DNA of 64,000 nt, from positions 372,001 through 436,000 of the forward strand of contig NZ_AP023175.1 of NCBI RefSeq assembly GCF_013426895.1. The letters are read 5' to 3'. The translations under genes and the position numbers were made by a program. This document shows positions 36,491-46,059 of the stretch, one piece after another. Within the stretch, counting starts at the first letter, position 1. Each line of letters opens with the position of its first letter. Below the pieces are notes generated by a model. It worked only from the letters and a program-made list of their open reading frames with translations, had not been told where the DNA came from and made no database searches. The stretch is from Paraburkholderia largidicola. GTDB taxonomy: Bacteria; Pseudomonadota; Gammaproteobacteria; Burkholderiales; Burkholderiaceae.

Positions 36491-38782
36491 ATGGTCACGA
36501 CACACAATCTGGGCTTTCCGCGCATCGGCGCGAAACGCGAACTAAAATTCGCACTCGAAAATTACTGGAAGAACGAATCGACGCGCGACGAGCTAAAGGC
36601 GGCCGGCGCGCAGCTTCGCGAGCGGCACTGGAAAGATCAGGCGCATCTGGACTTCGTGCCCGTCGGTGATTTCGCGTTCTACGACCAGGTGCTTGACATG
36701 AGCTTCACGCTCGGCAATCTGCCCGAGCGCGTGCGCGGCTTTCACGGCGATGCGCTCGACAACGCGTTCCGCGTCGCGCGCGGACGCTCGGCGCAGAACG
36801 ACGACGCGCACGGCGCGTGCTGCGGCGGCGTGACGGCGGGTGAAATGACCAAGTGGTTCGACACGAACTATCACTACATCGTCCCCGAGTTCGATGCGAA
36901 CACGCAGTTCTCGCTCGACCCGTCGCGTCTGCTCGAACAGATCAACGAGGCCCGCGCGCTCGGCGTCAACGTGAAGCCCGTCATCATCGGACCCGTCACG
37001 TATCTGTGGCTCGGCAAGGCAAAGGACGACTCCGACAAGCTCGCGCTGCTGCCGCGCCTGCTGCCCGTCTATGCAGCGCTGCTCGACTACTTCACGGCGC
37101 AGGGCATCGACTGGGTGCAGTTCGACGAGCCGGTGCTGGTGACGGAACTCGATGCGAAGTGGCGCGACGCGTTCGTCACGGCCTACGATGCGCTGTCCGC
37201 ACGCCGCATCAAGCTGCTGCTCGCGACCTACTTTGGGCCGTTGCAGGACAACCTCGAACTCGCGTGCAAGCTGCCCGTCGACGGGCTGCATATCGATGCA
37301 ATCAATGCGCGCGATGAAGTCGCGCAGGTCGCGGCAAAGCTCCCCGATGCAGTAGTGCTGTCGGTTGGCGTGATCAACGGCCGCAACATCTGGAAGACCG
37401 ATCTGAACGCAGTGCTCGAATGGCTCGAACCGCTGCACGGCTCGCTTGGCGACCGCTTGTGGATCGCGCCTTCGTGCTCGCTGCTGCATACACCCGTCGA
37501 TCTGAACAGTGAACAGAAACTCGACGCCGAGATCAAATCGTGGCTCGCCTTCGCGCTGCAAAAGCTCGACGAACTGACGGTGCTGGCGGGCGCGCTGAAC
37601 AATGGGCGCGAGTCAGTGGCCGATGCACTCGACGCGAACGCCGCTGCTATCGAAAGCCGACGCGTGTCGCCGCGCGTGCACAACCCGGCCGTCAAGGCCG
37701 CCATTGCGCGTATCGACGCGGCGCTCGGCAAGCGCGTGAGCGCTTATCCGCAGCGTGCAGAAAAGCAGTCCGCGATTCTCAACCTGCCCGCGTTCCCGAC
37801 CACCACGATCGGCTCCTTCCCACAGACGGGCGACATCCGTCACGCGCGCAGCCAGTACAAGGCCGGCGGACTCGATCAGGCCGGCTACAAGGCTGCGATG
37901 GAGCGCGAGATCACGCGCGCCGTGAAAGAACAGGAAGCCCTTGGCCTCGACGTGCTCGTGCATGGCGAAGCCGAACGCAACGACATGGTCGAATACTTCG
38001 GCGAGCAACTGGATGGCTACGCGTTCAGCCAGTTCGGCTGGGTGCAGTCATATGGCTCGCGCTGCGTGAAGCCGCCCATTCTGTTCGGCGACATCAGCCG
38101 TCCAAAGGCGATGACCGTCGAATGGATCCGTTACGCGCAATCGCAAACCACGAAGCCGATGAAAGGCATGCTGACCGGGCCTGTCACGATTCTGAACTGG
38201 TCGTTCGTTCGCGACGACCAGCCGCGCTCGGTGTCGTGCCATCAACTGGCGCTCGCGATCCGCGAAGAAGTGCTGGACCTCGAAAAGGCCGGCGTGCGCG
38301 TGATCCAGATCGACGAAGCGGCCCTGCGCGAAGGCCTTCCGTTGCGCCGCTCGCAGTGGAGCGAGTATCTGCAATGGGCAGTGGAGTCGTTCCGCATCAC
38401 CGCGAACGGCGTGCAGGACGAAACGCAGATTCACACCCACATGTGCTATTCGGAGTTCAACGACATCATCGCGTCGATCGCCGACATGGACGCCGACGTA
38501 ATCACGATCGAAACGTCGCGCTCGGATATGGAACTGCTCGATGCGTTCGACGACTTCGACTATCCGAACCAGATCGGGCCGGGCGTGTACGACATACACT
38601 CGCCTAATATTCCGAGCCAAGACCACATCGTGAATCTGATGAAGAAGGCGGCCGGGCGCATTCCGCCCGAACGGTTGTGGGTCAATCCCGATTGCGGCCT
38701 GAAGACGCGTGCATGGGAAGAAGTGATTCCCGCGCTGAAGAACATGGTGGCGGCTGCACAGACACTTCGTCAAAGCGTCTGA
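36491..38782 (+). CDS. metE: Cobalamin-independent methionine synthase
   Basis: A 763-aa two-barrel enzyme that moves a methyl group from 5-methyltetrahydropteroyl-triglutamate to homocysteine. The zinc ligands are H650 and C652 (HTHMCYSEF) and C735 (NPDCGLKTR); the substrate block [16 protein letters not shown] opens the C-terminal barrel. The start [23 protein letters not shown] is typical, with GGGG before the ATG. It is divergent from metR and ends in a strong hairpin. Confidence 0.97.
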   Translation: MVTTHNLGFPRIGAKRELKFALENYWKNESTRDELKAAGAQLRERHWKDQAHLDFVPVGDFAFYDQVLDMSFTLGNLPERVRGFHGDALDNAFRVARGRSAQNDDAHGACCGGVTAGEMTKWFDTNYHYIVPEFDANTQFSLDPSRLLEQINEARALGVNVKPVIIGPVTYLWLGKAKDDSDKLALLPRLLPVYAALLDYFTAQGIDWVQFDEPVLVTELDAKWRDAFVTAYDALSARRIKLLLATYFGPLQDNLELACKLPVDGLHIDAINARDEVAQVAAKLPDAVVLSVGVINGRNIWKTDLNAVLEWLEPLHGSLGDRLWIAPSCSLLHTPVDLNSEQKLDAEIKSWLAFALQKLDELTVLAGALNNGRESVADALDANAAAIESRRVSPRVHNPAVKAAIARIDAALGKRVSAYPQRAEKQSAILNLPAFPTTTIGSFPQTGDIRHARSQYKAGGLDQAGYKAAMEREITRAVKEQEALGLDVLVHGEAERNDMVEYFGEQLDGYAFSQFGWVQSYGSRCVKPPILFGDISRPKAMTVEWIRYAQSQTTKPMKGMLTGPVTILNWSFVRDDQPRSVSCHQLALAIREEVLDLEKAGVRVIQIDEAALREGLPLRRSQWSEYLQWAVESFRITANGVQDETQIHTHMCYSEFNDIIASIADMDADVITIETSRSDMELLDAFDDFDYPNQIGPGVYDIHSPNIPSQDHIVNLMKKAAGRIPPERLWVNPDCGLKTRAWEEVIPALKNMVAAAQTLRQSV

Positions 38783-38812
38783 CGCTCTCGTCGATTCGCT
38801 CGGTAACGACAA

Positions 38813-38840
38813 TTGAAGGCCACCCGCGGGTGGCCTTCAA
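38813..38840. terminator. Perfect bidirectional terminator between metE and formate dehydrogenase
   Basis: A 28-nt perfect palindrome: arms TTGAAGGCCACCCG and CGGGTGGCCTTCAA with no unpaired loop beyond the centre. It sits 30 nt after metE and 10 nt after the convergent formate dehydrogenase stop. Confidence 0.75.
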
Positions 38841-38850
38841 CGTGACTGCC

Positions 38851-40053
38851 TTACGCCGTCTTGAATCGCGCCGCCTCTTCCGATCCCGACGTCGCATTGC
38901 CCGCGCTGTACGAATGCGCGCCGACGCCCGCCAGCTTGCCGCCATCGACGATCAGATACTCGTCGCGGATGGGCCGCTTCTCGAACCAGCACTCGAGGAT
39001 CTCACGCGTGCCAGCCGCGTAACGCGCCTGCGCCGACAACGTCGTGCCCGAAATATGCGGCGTCATGCCGTTGTGCGGCATCGTGCGCCACGGATGATCG
39101 CGCGGCGCCGGTTGCGGGAACCACACGTCGCCCGCATAGCCCGCCAGTTGCCCCGATTCGAGCGCCCGCACGATTGCGTCGCGATCGACGATCTTGCCGC
39201 GCGCCGTGTTCACGATATACGCGCCGCGCTTCATCTTCGCGATCAGCTTTTCGTTGAAGAGGTTTTCCGTTTCGGGGTGCAGCGGACAGTTGATCGTCAC
39301 CACGTCGCATGCCTTCACCATCGATTCGACATCCGGGTGCCACGTCGCGCCGAGTTCTTTCTCGACGTCGAGCGGCAAGCGATGACGATCCGTGTAATGC
39401 AGCTTCACGTCGAACGGCTTGAGCCGGCGCAGCACGGCCGCACCGATCCGGCCAGCCGCCACCGTACCCACGTGCATCGCTTCGAGATCGTAAGCACGCT
39501 CGACGCAGTCGGCGATATTCCAGCCGCCCTTCTTCACCCATTCATGCGACGGCAGGTAATTACGCACCAGCCCGAGAATCATCATCACCACGTGTTCGGC
39601 GACGCTGATGCTGTTGCAGTACGTCACTTCCGCTACCGTGACGCCGCGCTCGATGGCCGCCTGCAAATCGACGTGATCCGAGCCGATGCCCGCCGTCAGC
39701 GCGAGCTTGAGCTTCGGCGCCTTTGCGATGCGCTCGGCCGTCAGGTACGCAGGCCAGAACGGTTGAGAGATCACGACTTCGGCGTCGGCGAGTTCACGTT
39801 CGAACGTCGAGTTCGGACCATCCTTGTCCGATGTCACGACGAGGGTATGCCCAAGCGATTCGAGGTATTGACGCAGTCCCAGTTCGCCTGAGACGCTGCC
39901 GAGCAATTCGCCCGGCGTGAAGTCGATGGCCTTCGGCGTCGGGGCCGTTTGACCGTCGTGATAGTGCGTAATTTCAGGCACGCCGTCGCGGGCGTACTGT
40001 TTCGGCATTCCTTTGACGGGGTCGTCATACAGCACACAAAGAACCTTGGCCAT
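38851..40053 (-). CDS. fdh: NAD-dependent formate dehydrogenase (metal-free, single subunit)
   Basis: A 400-aa enzyme oxidising formate to CO2 with NAD. It follows the Pseudomonas sp. 101 enzyme almost throughout: the Rossmann motif GTVAAGRIG, the NAD-selecting Asp in HYTDRHRLP, the active-site Asn in TYCNSISVAEH, the Arg in NTARGKIVDRD, the Gln in FPQPAPRDHPW, and H333 in MTPHISGTT. The C-terminus GAHSYSAGNATSGSEEAARF is diagnostic. GGAGCGAG precedes the ATG at 40053. A LysR regulator lies 191 nt upstream on the same strand. Confidence 0.97.
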   Translation of the reverse strand: MAKVLCVLYDDPVKGMPKQYARDGVPEITHYHDGQTAPTPKAIDFTPGELLGSVSGELGLRQYLESLGHTLVVTSDKDGPNSTFERELADAEVVISQPFWPAYLTAERIAKAPKLKLALTAGIGSDHVDLQAAIERGVTVAEVTYCNSISVAEHVVMMILGLVRNYLPSHEWVKKGGWNIADCVERAYDLEAMHVGTVAAGRIGAAVLRRLKPFDVKLHYTDRHRLPLDVEKELGATWHPDVESMVKACDVVTINCPLHPETENLFNEKLIAKMKRGAYIVNTARGKIVDRDAIVRALESGQLAGYAGDVWFPQPAPRDHPWRTMPHNGMTPHISGTTLSAQARYAAGTREILECWFEKRPIRDEYLIVDGGKLAGVGAHSYSAGNATSGSEEAARFKTA

Positions 40054-40121
40054 TCGTCTCGCTCCAGTCTGGTCGAGCGCATTTTCATGCCGGCGCTCTA
40101 TCGACATATCGACGTGATACA

Positions 40122-40206
40122 TCACATACGATGTGAAGCAGTGTCTATGGCGCGTCTATGTGCGTCCAATCGTTTGGACGAATGGTCTGATAAGCGTCGC
40201 TTATCA
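40122..40206. promoter_or_regulatory. Three dyads in the formate dehydrogenase promoter
   Basis: Three inverted repeats lie in 85 nt: TCACAT/ATGTGA (40122-40136), CGTCCAA/TTGGACG (40163-40180) and TGATAAGCG/CGCTTATCA (40188-40206). The last has a single-base spacer and a T-N11-A core typical of LysR-type boxes. They lie between the fdh start and the end of the LysR gene and are good candidates for control by it. Confidence 0.6.
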
Positions 40207-40244
40207 ACGAGTGCGTTCGAATGGCGCGACCGTGTTGCGGCAAT

Positions 40245-41162
40245 TCAGCAAACGGGAAGCAGCGCGTCGAATTCGTCCTGCAGCCGAAGTCCTTCGGCGC
40301 AGCGCCAGAAGGCGGCGACGAGCGGCTGCATCGCCTCGCGATTGCGCGCCACCAGGCCGATTTCACGCGTCAGTTCGGGCATCAGCAACGCGCGGCGCAC
40401 GTGATCGCCGGCAGGCAGCACGCTCAGCAGGCTGTGTGGAAAGATGCTGGACATACCCGCGTGCAATACATGTCCGTATAACGCAAGCAACGAATCGCAT
40501 TCGATCAGCACTTCCGGTTGAACCTGCTCGCGACGGAACGCGGCGTTGATCACCTGCCTGTTCTGCATCGTCTGCGGCAGCAGGCCGAGTGGCAGGCCCG
40601 ATAGCTCGCGCCAGCTGCATGCGCCTTCCACGAGATCCGCATGATCGCCCGGTGGCGAAAGCAGAATGCAGCGTTCGCGATACAGCGGCAGCACTGCAAA
40701 GCCCGCCTGTACACCTGAGTCCAGATACGTGAGACCGATATCCAGTTCGAGTTCGTCGAGCTGCCGATGAATCGCTTCCGAGCTGAGCGAATGCACGTCG
40801 TAGCGGATATGCGGATGTTCGAGCAGGCAAGGCGCGAGCACACGCGACGCGACGGGAATCACGGTCGGTATCGCGCCGACGCGTAGCTTGCCGACCAGAC
40901 GGTCCTGCGCGGAGATTGCGTCTTGCCGCATGTTCTGCAGCGTCGCCAGTGTTTGCCGCGCCCATCCCAGCACGCGTTCGCCATCTTCCGTGAAGCCGAC
41001 GAAGCGTCGCCCGCGATTGACGATCGTCAGCCCGAGTTCCGACTCGAGCGCGCGGATCGCCGACGACAAGGCCGGCTGCGAGACATGGCATGCGTCGGCG
41101 GCACGGGCGAAGTGCTTTTCGCGCGCCAACGTGACGAGGTAGTCCAGCTGGCGGATGAACAT
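40245..41162 (-). CDS. LysR-family regulator, FdsR-like
   Basis: A 305-aa LysR protein. The HTH is REKHFARAADACHVSQPALSSAIRALESELG, followed by IVNRGRRFVGFTEDGERVLGWARQTL. The sequence resembles FdsR-type regulators found beside the molybdenum formate dehydrogenase operon in Cupriavidus and Burkholderia. Here its neighbour is the metal-free formate dehydrogenase. It lies 6 nt downstream of the M24-family gene, so the two share a transcript. Confidence 0.85.
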   Translation of the reverse strand: MFIRQLDYLVTLAREKHFARAADACHVSQPALSSAIRALESELGLTIVNRGRRFVGFTEDGERVLGWARQTLATLQNMRQDAISAQDRLVGKLRVGAIPTVIPVASRVLAPCLLEHPHIRYDVHSLSSEAIHRQLDELELDIGLTYLDSGVQAGFAVLPLYRERCILLSPPGDHADLVEGACSWRELSGLPLGLLPQTMQNRQVINAAFRREQVQPEVLIECDSLLALYGHVLHAGMSSIFPHSLLSVLPAGDHVRRALLMPELTREIGLVARNREAMQPLVAAFWRCAEGLRLQDEFDALLPVC

Positions 41163-41168
41163 GGCCAG

Positions 41169-41828
41169 TCAGACGAGCAGATCTTCATGGAACGCGCCGA
41201 ACGGCCGCGTCGGATGCGCGATCTGGATCTCCAGAATCCACACGCCCGCCGCCGGTGTCGCGGCGAAGTCGCCGAGATCGCCCGCCTTGTAGATGGCATG
41301 CGGAAAGTCGCTCACGCGATGCCCCTTGATGTCGACGTTCAGGCGAAACCCATGCGCATTGGCCCGCTGCGCCGCATAGACGTACAGGTCGACGCCCGCG
41401 CAGCCCGTCGCGCGCCAGTGCTGTTCGACTTCGTCGTAGATCGTGCGCGCCGCCTGCGCGCACGCCTGCATGTCCGGGTCGTCGCCGCACACGAAAGTAG
41501 CGCCCGCGTCGCCCTCGTGCTTCGCCCACACGGCGCCGAGGTCGATGAAGAAAATGTCGTTGTCCGCCAGCACCGGATCGCCGTTCGATCGCTGCTTGAA
41601 GGTTCTCAGTGTGTTTTCGCCGAAACGCACGAGCACGGGATGCCAGATCCTGTCCATCCCGAGATCCTTCAGGATGCGTAGCGCCAGCGCGTTCGCCTCC
41701 GATTCCCGCATGCCCGGCCGCACGTCGGCGGCGATGGCGTTGACGGCGTTCCAGGTCATGACTCTGGCGTGCTGCATGGCGTCCAGCGAGAACTGCTCGC
41801 CGACGGCTTCCTTATGTGTCGAATTCAA
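41169..41828 (-). CDS. M24-family peptidase-like protein (Xaa-Pro dipeptidase/creatinase fold)
   Basis: A 219-aa pita-bread fold protein, shorter than Xaa-Pro peptidases because the N-terminal domain is absent. Candidate ligands are the Asp pair in FFIDLGAVWAKHEGDAGATF, a His in HRVSDFPHAI, Glu in ILEIQIAHP and Glu in AFHEDLLV, with the substrate His in WHPVLVRFGENT, so the metal site seems intact. The first in-frame start is TTG at 41828 with GGAG 7 nt upstream, which I accept. It precedes the LysR gene. The substrate is unknown. Confidence 0.78.
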   Translation of the reverse strand: MNSTHKEAVGEQFSLDAMQHARVMTWNAVNAIAADVRPGMRESEANALALRILKDLGMDRIWHPVLVRFGENTLRTFKQRSNGDPVLADNDIFFIDLGAVWAKHEGDAGATFVCGDDPDMQACAQAARTIYDEVEQHWRATGCAGVDLYVYAAQRANAHGFRLNVDIKGHRVSDFPHAIYKAGDLGDFAATPAAGVWILEIQIAHPTRPFGAFHEDLLV

Positions 41829-41874
41829 CGTACTGCTCCGCGCGCTCGTGAGTTGGAAATGTCAAATGTACTGT

Positions 41875-41898
41875 CGATATATACACGTAAATATATCG
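41875..41898. promoter_or_regulatory. ModE-like palindrome upstream of molbindin
   Basis: Inverted repeat CGATATAT / ATATATCG with an 8-nt spacer, the style of ModE sites (TATAT half-sites with CG flanks). It lies in the divergent spacer of the M24 and molbindin genes. Further partial CGATATA motifs occur at 41951 and 41990. Confidence 0.5.
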
Positions 41899-42080
41899 CG
41901 TTTGACGCGTCGTACCTATCATGCTCAGGTTGAAGCCGCTTGTGTCGCGCGATATAGCGCTTTGCATACCGCGTAAACACGGGCGGCAGCGATATAGGTA
42001 TAAACGATAGACTTCGGGTTGGCTTAACACTTCGGGTTGCCGTGGCACGAACGCGGGACTCATTCGAGGAGAACATCATC

Positions 42081-42506
42081 ATGCGAACCAGCGCGCGCAA
42101 TCATTTCACCGGACAGATCACCGAGGTCAAACCCGGCGCCGTCAATGACGAAGTCACGCTGCGCACCCAGGACGGACTCGACATCGTCGCGGTCATCACG
42201 CACGGCAGCGCGTCGTCGCTCGGCCTTGCAGCTGGCAAGCCGGCTTTTGCGCTGGTGAAGGCGTCGTCGGTGCTGGTGATGGTCGATGCGGGCAACGGCC
42301 AGGTGTCGGCGCGCAACCGCGTTGCGGGCACGGTCACGGCCGTCACGAAGGGCGCCGTGAACAGCGAAGTGATCGTTGCGTCCGCAAGCGGTGCGGAGAT
42401 CGCCGCGATCATCACCAATGAAAGCGTCGACCGGCTCGGCCTTTCGAGCGGCGCGGCGGCGTCGGCGATCTTCAAGGCATCGAGCGTGATTATCGGCGTC
42501 GACTGA
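42081..42506 (+). CDS. Tandem molbindin (two Mop/TOBE domains), molybdate-binding
   Basis: A 141-aa protein made of two Mop domains (about 1-70 and 72-141). Each has the pattern SARNxxxGxxxxVxxGAVNxEV and a terminal ASSVxxxVD. This is the ModG-type molbindin that forms rings storing molybdate or tungstate. GAGGAG precedes the ATG at 42081. An upstream ModE-like palindrome fits molybdate-dependent control. No molybdenum enzyme is in the window. Confidence 0.9.
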   Translation: MRTSARNHFTGQITEVKPGAVNDEVTLRTQDGLDIVAVITHGSASSLGLAAGKPAFALVKASSVLVMVDAGNGQVSARNRVAGTVTAVTKGAVNSEVIVASASGAEIAAIITNESVDRLGLSSGAAASAIFKASSVIIGVD

Positions 42507-42525
42507 TCAACGTTTCGACGCAGGT

Positions 42526-43464
42526 TCAACGCAGCGGCAGAATCCGCAGGTAACTGGTCCCGCCTGCCGCTGCGCGATCGACGACATAAAGCCTGTGTCG
42601 CGCCGGATCGGCCGCAACGCCGCGCGCGTCGTGAAAGTCAGTGGCGATTTCATTCACGCTGCCGTCCGGCGCGACCTTGCAGATCGATGACGTCTTGCAA
42701 TGCGTGTAGAGCGCGCCGCGACCATCCCCCGCCATCAGATCCGGATTCTCGATCTTCGCGAACGTATCGGCAACGGCAACCGTCTGCGCTGATTGCAGCA
42801 AGTTCGCCAGCGACGCGCGCACGATCACATTGCGCGCCTGATCCGAAACGAAGACCGTATCGCCCGATACGACGACACCCACCGGCTTGCCCATTCCCGT
42901 GATGAGGTCGCGCTCGGTAGCGCGGCCCGTGGCCGTGTCGTAGGTCAACAGGCTCACGCCGCCTGTCGCGGGTGCGCTGCCTTCCTTGACGAACCACGTC
43001 GACAGCGCCTGGTGCGAGCCAATGGCCGCAATGCCGAGCCTGCGGCGAGCGGGATTCGGCCCCGACAGCATGATTGCGCCATCCGCGCCTTTGACGTCGA
43101 ACACCGCACTCGCGCTGCCGAACCCAAAGCGCACGGCCAGCAGATTGCGCGCATCGTCGAAGGTTATCTGACTCAGACTGATCCCCTGTCCGGGCGATTG
43201 AGGAATCGACGCATAAGGGGCAAACGTACGGCCATCGGATGATCTGAGCACGCTGCTTTTCGCGTCGTCGGTCAGATAGACGGCGCCGTTGCTCGTGTCG
43301 ACTGCGACGCCGTTGGGCCGTACGCCTTCCAGCGCGACGGGCGTCGCATCCGTTGCCGGGCTGCTCGACGCGCAACCATACGTCTGCGCGATCAGGCCGA
43401 CAATCGCGACCTGAAAGAGACAGCGAACAAGACGGCCAGACGTAGCTGTCGATACCCGGAACAT
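42526..43464 (-). CDS. Putative lipoprotein with six-bladed propeller (SMP-30/NHL-like)
   Basis: A 312-aa protein. The signal peptide ends in IAQTYGC with C31, a weak lipobox. Propeller-like repeats include VRPNGVAVDTSNGAVYLTDD, VGVVVSGDTVFVSDQARNVIVRA and ARGVAADPARHRLYVVDR. Such proteins may bind or hydrolyse lactones or act as scaffolds. It is convergent with molbindin and co-directional with the NTF2-like gene upstream. Confidence 0.7.
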   Translation of the reverse strand: MFRVSTATSGRLVRCLFQVAIVGLIAQTYGCASSSPATDATPVALEGVRPNGVAVDTSNGAVYLTDDAKSSVLRSSDGRTFAPYASIPQSPGQGISLSQITFDDARNLLAVRFGFGSASAVFDVKGADGAIMLSGPNPARRRLGIAAIGSHQALSTWFVKEGSAPATGGVSLLTYDTATGRATERDLITGMGKPVGVVVSGDTVFVSDQARNVIVRASLANLLQSAQTVAVADTFAKIENPDLMAGDGRGALYTHCKTSSICKVAPDGSVNEIATDFHDARGVAADPARHRLYVVDRAAAGGTSYLRILPLR

Positions 43465-43489
43465 GAAATCTCCTTGAATGACTTCAGCG

Positions 43490-43885
43490 TCAGCGCTGCG
43501 TGAGTTGAGTCTCGATGGCCGTCTTGTCGATCACCGACCACACCTGCACGATCTTGTCGCCGCGAAACTCGTAAAAAACGTTCTCGGTGAAAGCGACTTT
43601 CTTTCCATTGACGGCAAGTCCAAGAAACGTCCCTTTGGGCGAACAGTCGAACTGCAAGCGGCTCGCGATCACAGGCGGCTCGGCAACCAGCAACGCGATG
43701 TCAAAACGAAGATCGGGAATCTCGCGGAAGTCGCGTTCGAGCATCGCCCGATAGCCCGACAAGCCGATGCGCTCGCCGTTATACGTCGCATCGTCATCGA
43801 CGAACTGCCCCAGCGCCGCCCAGTCCTGCCGGTTCAGACAGTCGATATAACCCCGATACACGTCAGAAAGATCGCTCGCGTTCAT
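43490..43885 (-). CDS. SnoaL/NTF2-like protein (ester cyclase-type)
   Basis: A 131-aa cone-shaped alpha+beta barrel protein: DVYRGYIDCLNRQDWAALGQFVDDDATYNGERIGLSGYRAMLERDFREIPDLRFDI and the later FTENVFYEFRGDKIVQVWSVIDK. It resembles polyketide-cyclase/ester cyclase SnoaL proteins, whose roles vary from isomerase to ligand binding. The ATG at 43885 is chosen; an upstream TTG at 43915 is weaker. It lies 25 nt before the lipoprotein gene. Confidence 0.75.
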   Translation of the reverse strand: MNASDLSDVYRGYIDCLNRQDWAALGQFVDDDATYNGERIGLSGYRAMLERDFREIPDLRFDIALLVAEPPVIASRLQFDCSPKGTFLGLAVNGKKVAFTENVFYEFRGDKIVQVWSVIDKTAIETQLTQR

Positions 43886-43946
43886 CACGAATCGCCCTCG
43901 CCGAGAATCGCTCAAGCCGCCATGTTACCCGCGTCGGGCGTTGCGC

Positions 43947-44600
43947 TCAGATCGCGTCGGCGGGCCGGTGCGCGTCCGTGTCCACGCAGCACACCAGCAC
44001 TTCCGCCGGCTTTTTCCCCGTGCTGAGATACACGTGTCCAACCGAACTGTCGAAGTACAGGCTGTCTCCCGGCTTCAACTGAAACACCGCGCCCGTTTCG
44101 AAGCGCAGTTCGAGCGTGCCGTCCAGCAGGAACACGAACTCCTCGCCGCTATGGCGAATGTAGTCGGGAAAATCGGTGAGCTTGCGCGCCCGCACGTGCG
44201 CGCGCATCGGCACCATGCGCTTGCCCGTGAGGTCGTTGGCGAGCATCCCGTATTCGTAGTTGGGCGTGTCGTAGATCATCTGCTGGCCCGACGCCGTGAA
44301 CGTCGGCACGATAGCGCTCGCGCCCGCACGCTTCGTATGCTTCGCGCGGCCGAAGATCGCGTCGAACTCGAGCTGCAGCGCGTGCGCGAGCGCCGCGAAC
44401 TTGTCGTAGGTCAGCGCGATATCGCCGCGCTCGGCCTTCGAGATCGTCGACACGGCGATACCCGACTGTTCCGACAACTGCATCAGCGTCAGCCCGCGCG
44501 TCTTGCGCGCGTCGCGCAGCCGCGCGCCGACCGCCTGGTGATCGATCTGCGACGTGGGCTCGACAGATTCAGGTTGTTTGCGCGCGACGGATCTGGCCAT
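43947..44600 (-). CDS. XRE-family regulator with C-terminal cupin domain
   Basis: A 217-aa regulator. Residues 24-80 form an XRE helix-turn-helix (LRDARKTRGLTLMQLSEQSGIAVSTISKAERG). Residues 135-215 form a cupin (HSGEEFVFLLDGTLELRFETGAVFQLKPGDSLYFDSSVGHVYLS) that binds the inducer. This layout is like PuuR-type regulators of amine and amino acid use. It is divergent from the transporter-amidase-RidA-oxidase operon and should control it through the perfect inverted repeat at 44635-44662. Confidence 0.9.
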   Translation of the reverse strand: MARSVARKQPESVEPTSQIDHQAVGARLRDARKTRGLTLMQLSEQSGIAVSTISKAERGDIALTYDKFAALAHALQLEFDAIFGRAKHTKRAGASAIVPTFTASGQQMIYDTPNYEYGMLANDLTGKRMVPMRAHVRARKLTDFPDYIRHSGEEFVFLLDGTLELRFETGAVFQLKPGDSLYFDSSVGHVYLSTGKKPAEVLVCCVDTDAHRPADAI

Positions 44601-44634
44601 GGCATGACTCAAGAGATGACAAAGGGTTTTGTCG

Positions 44635-44662
44635 TATACGAGAATTAATTTTTTCTCGTATA
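44635..44662. promoter_or_regulatory. Perfect inverted repeat operator for the XRE-cupin regulator
   Basis: Arms TATACGAGAA (44635-44644) and TTCTCGTATA (44653-44662) flank an 8-nt AT-rich spacer in the divergent promoter region. Symmetry is perfect over 20 paired bases. Confidence 0.75.
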
Positions 44663-44715
44663 TGATAACTCGCATCGATTCCAGTCCCATGCAGTTCCAC
44701 TCAGGAGCGGTCGAC

Positions 44716-46002
44716 GTGTCAACGCTTGCATTGGAAAAAGCCGGTCTGTCGAAAACCCAGGTCATCGCCGCGACGACGCTCGGCACGGCGCTGGAGTTTT
44801 ACGACTTCACCATCTACAGCTTCTTCGCGATCCAGATCGGGCAGCTGTTCTTCCCGTCCGCGTCGCCCGTGAACCAGTTTCTGCTGTCGATCGGCGTGTT
44901 CGGTGTCGGCTTCGTCGTGCGGCCGCTGGGCGGCATCGTGATCGGCGCGTACGCCGACCGCGCGGGCCGCAAGAAGGCGATGGTGCTGACCATCATGCTG
45001 ATGGCGCTGAGCTGCGCGCTGATCGCGTGCGCGCCGCCTTACGCGGTGGCCGGGATGGCCGCGCCCTTCATCGTGCTCGCCGCGCGTCTGATTCAGGGCT
45101 TCGCCGCGGGCGGCGAGTTCGGCCCCGGCACGACGCTGCTCGTCGAATACGCATCGGACTCGACGCGCGCGTTCTTCGCCAGCTGGAACTTCGCTGCGAC
45201 GGCGTTGGGTCTCGCGCTCGGCGCGGCTGTCGCGACGCTCGTCAACGTCTCGCTGCCGAAGGACGCGATCCTCGCCTGGGGCTGGCGCATTCCGTTCGTG
45301 CTCGGCATCGTCGCGGCGCCTGTGGGGATGCTGATTCGCAGGCGCCTGGAAGAAACGCTCAGCGATGCGTCGTCCGGCAGCACGCATCGGCGCGGCGCAT
45401 TGAAGGCGGCGCTCACCACCCATCTTAAGCTGACGATACTCGGCACCTTCGCCGAACTCGGCGGCTCGGTTTCCGTCTACATCACGGCGTTCTTTCTGCC
45501 GAGCCACGCGGTTCGCACGCTGCATCTGTCGTCGACGGCATCCGTTGCATCGGGCGTGATCAGCTCGCTCGTGCTGTTCGTCGCGGCGCCTATCGCGGGC
45601 AAGCTCGCCGACCGCTTCAGCCGCAAGCGCGTGCTCGTCATATCGCGCGTGACGCTGCTGCTCACCGTGTATCCCGCCTTTGCGTGGTTGTCGGCTCAAC
45701 CTTCACCGTGGATGCTGTGCGCCGTGTCCGCGTTTCTCGCGCTGTTCGTCGCCGGGCAGATCGTGCCCGTGCTCGTGATGATCCCCGAACTGTTCCCGAA
45801 ACATGTGCGGGCAACGGGCATCGCGCTAACCTACGTGGCGAGCGCGTCGTTCTTCGGCGGATTTTCGCCGTTCGTCGCGAGCTGGCTCGTTGCGCTGACG
45901 GGCAACCCGCTTGCGCCCGCGTGGTATGTCGCGGCGGCCTGCGCGGTCTCGCTCGTGCCCGTGATCTGGCTGCGCGACCGCACGGGCGAAGCGCTCGAGT
46001 GA
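44716..46002 (+). CDS. MFS transporter (metabolite:H+ symporter type)
   Basis: A 428-aa, 12-helix permease of the sugar/metabolite symporter (MHS) group. The loop 2-3 motif GAYADRAGRKKAM and the first-helix motif LGTALEFYDFTIYSFFA are diagnostic. I take the GTG at 44716 because AGGAG lies 8 nt upstream; an ATG at 44689 is an alternative. It is probably the importer of an amide- or amino acid-like substrate used by the downstream amidase and FAD enzyme. Confidence 0.87.
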   Translation: MSTLALEKAGLSKTQVIAATTLGTALEFYDFTIYSFFAIQIGQLFFPSASPVNQFLLSIGVFGVGFVVRPLGGIVIGAYADRAGRKKAMVLTIMLMALSCALIACAPPYAVAGMAAPFIVLAARLIQGFAAGGEFGPGTTLLVEYASDSTRAFFASWNFAATALGLALGAAVATLVNVSLPKDAILAWGWRIPFVLGIVAAPVGMLIRRRLEETLSDASSGSTHRRGALKAALTTHLKLTILGTFAELGGSVSVYITAFFLPSHAVRTLHLSSTASVASGVISSLVLFVAAPIAGKLADRFSRKRVLVISRVTLLLTVYPAFAWLSAQPSPWMLCAVSAFLALFVAGQIVPVLVMIPELFPKHVRATGIALTYVASASFFGGFSPFVASWLVALTGNPLAPAWYVAAACAVSLVPVIWLRDRTGEALE

Positions 46003-46059
46003 GCGCATCCGACATTTCGAACAATCAGGAACAAGCAGCAACAACCCGGACCCTGAACC

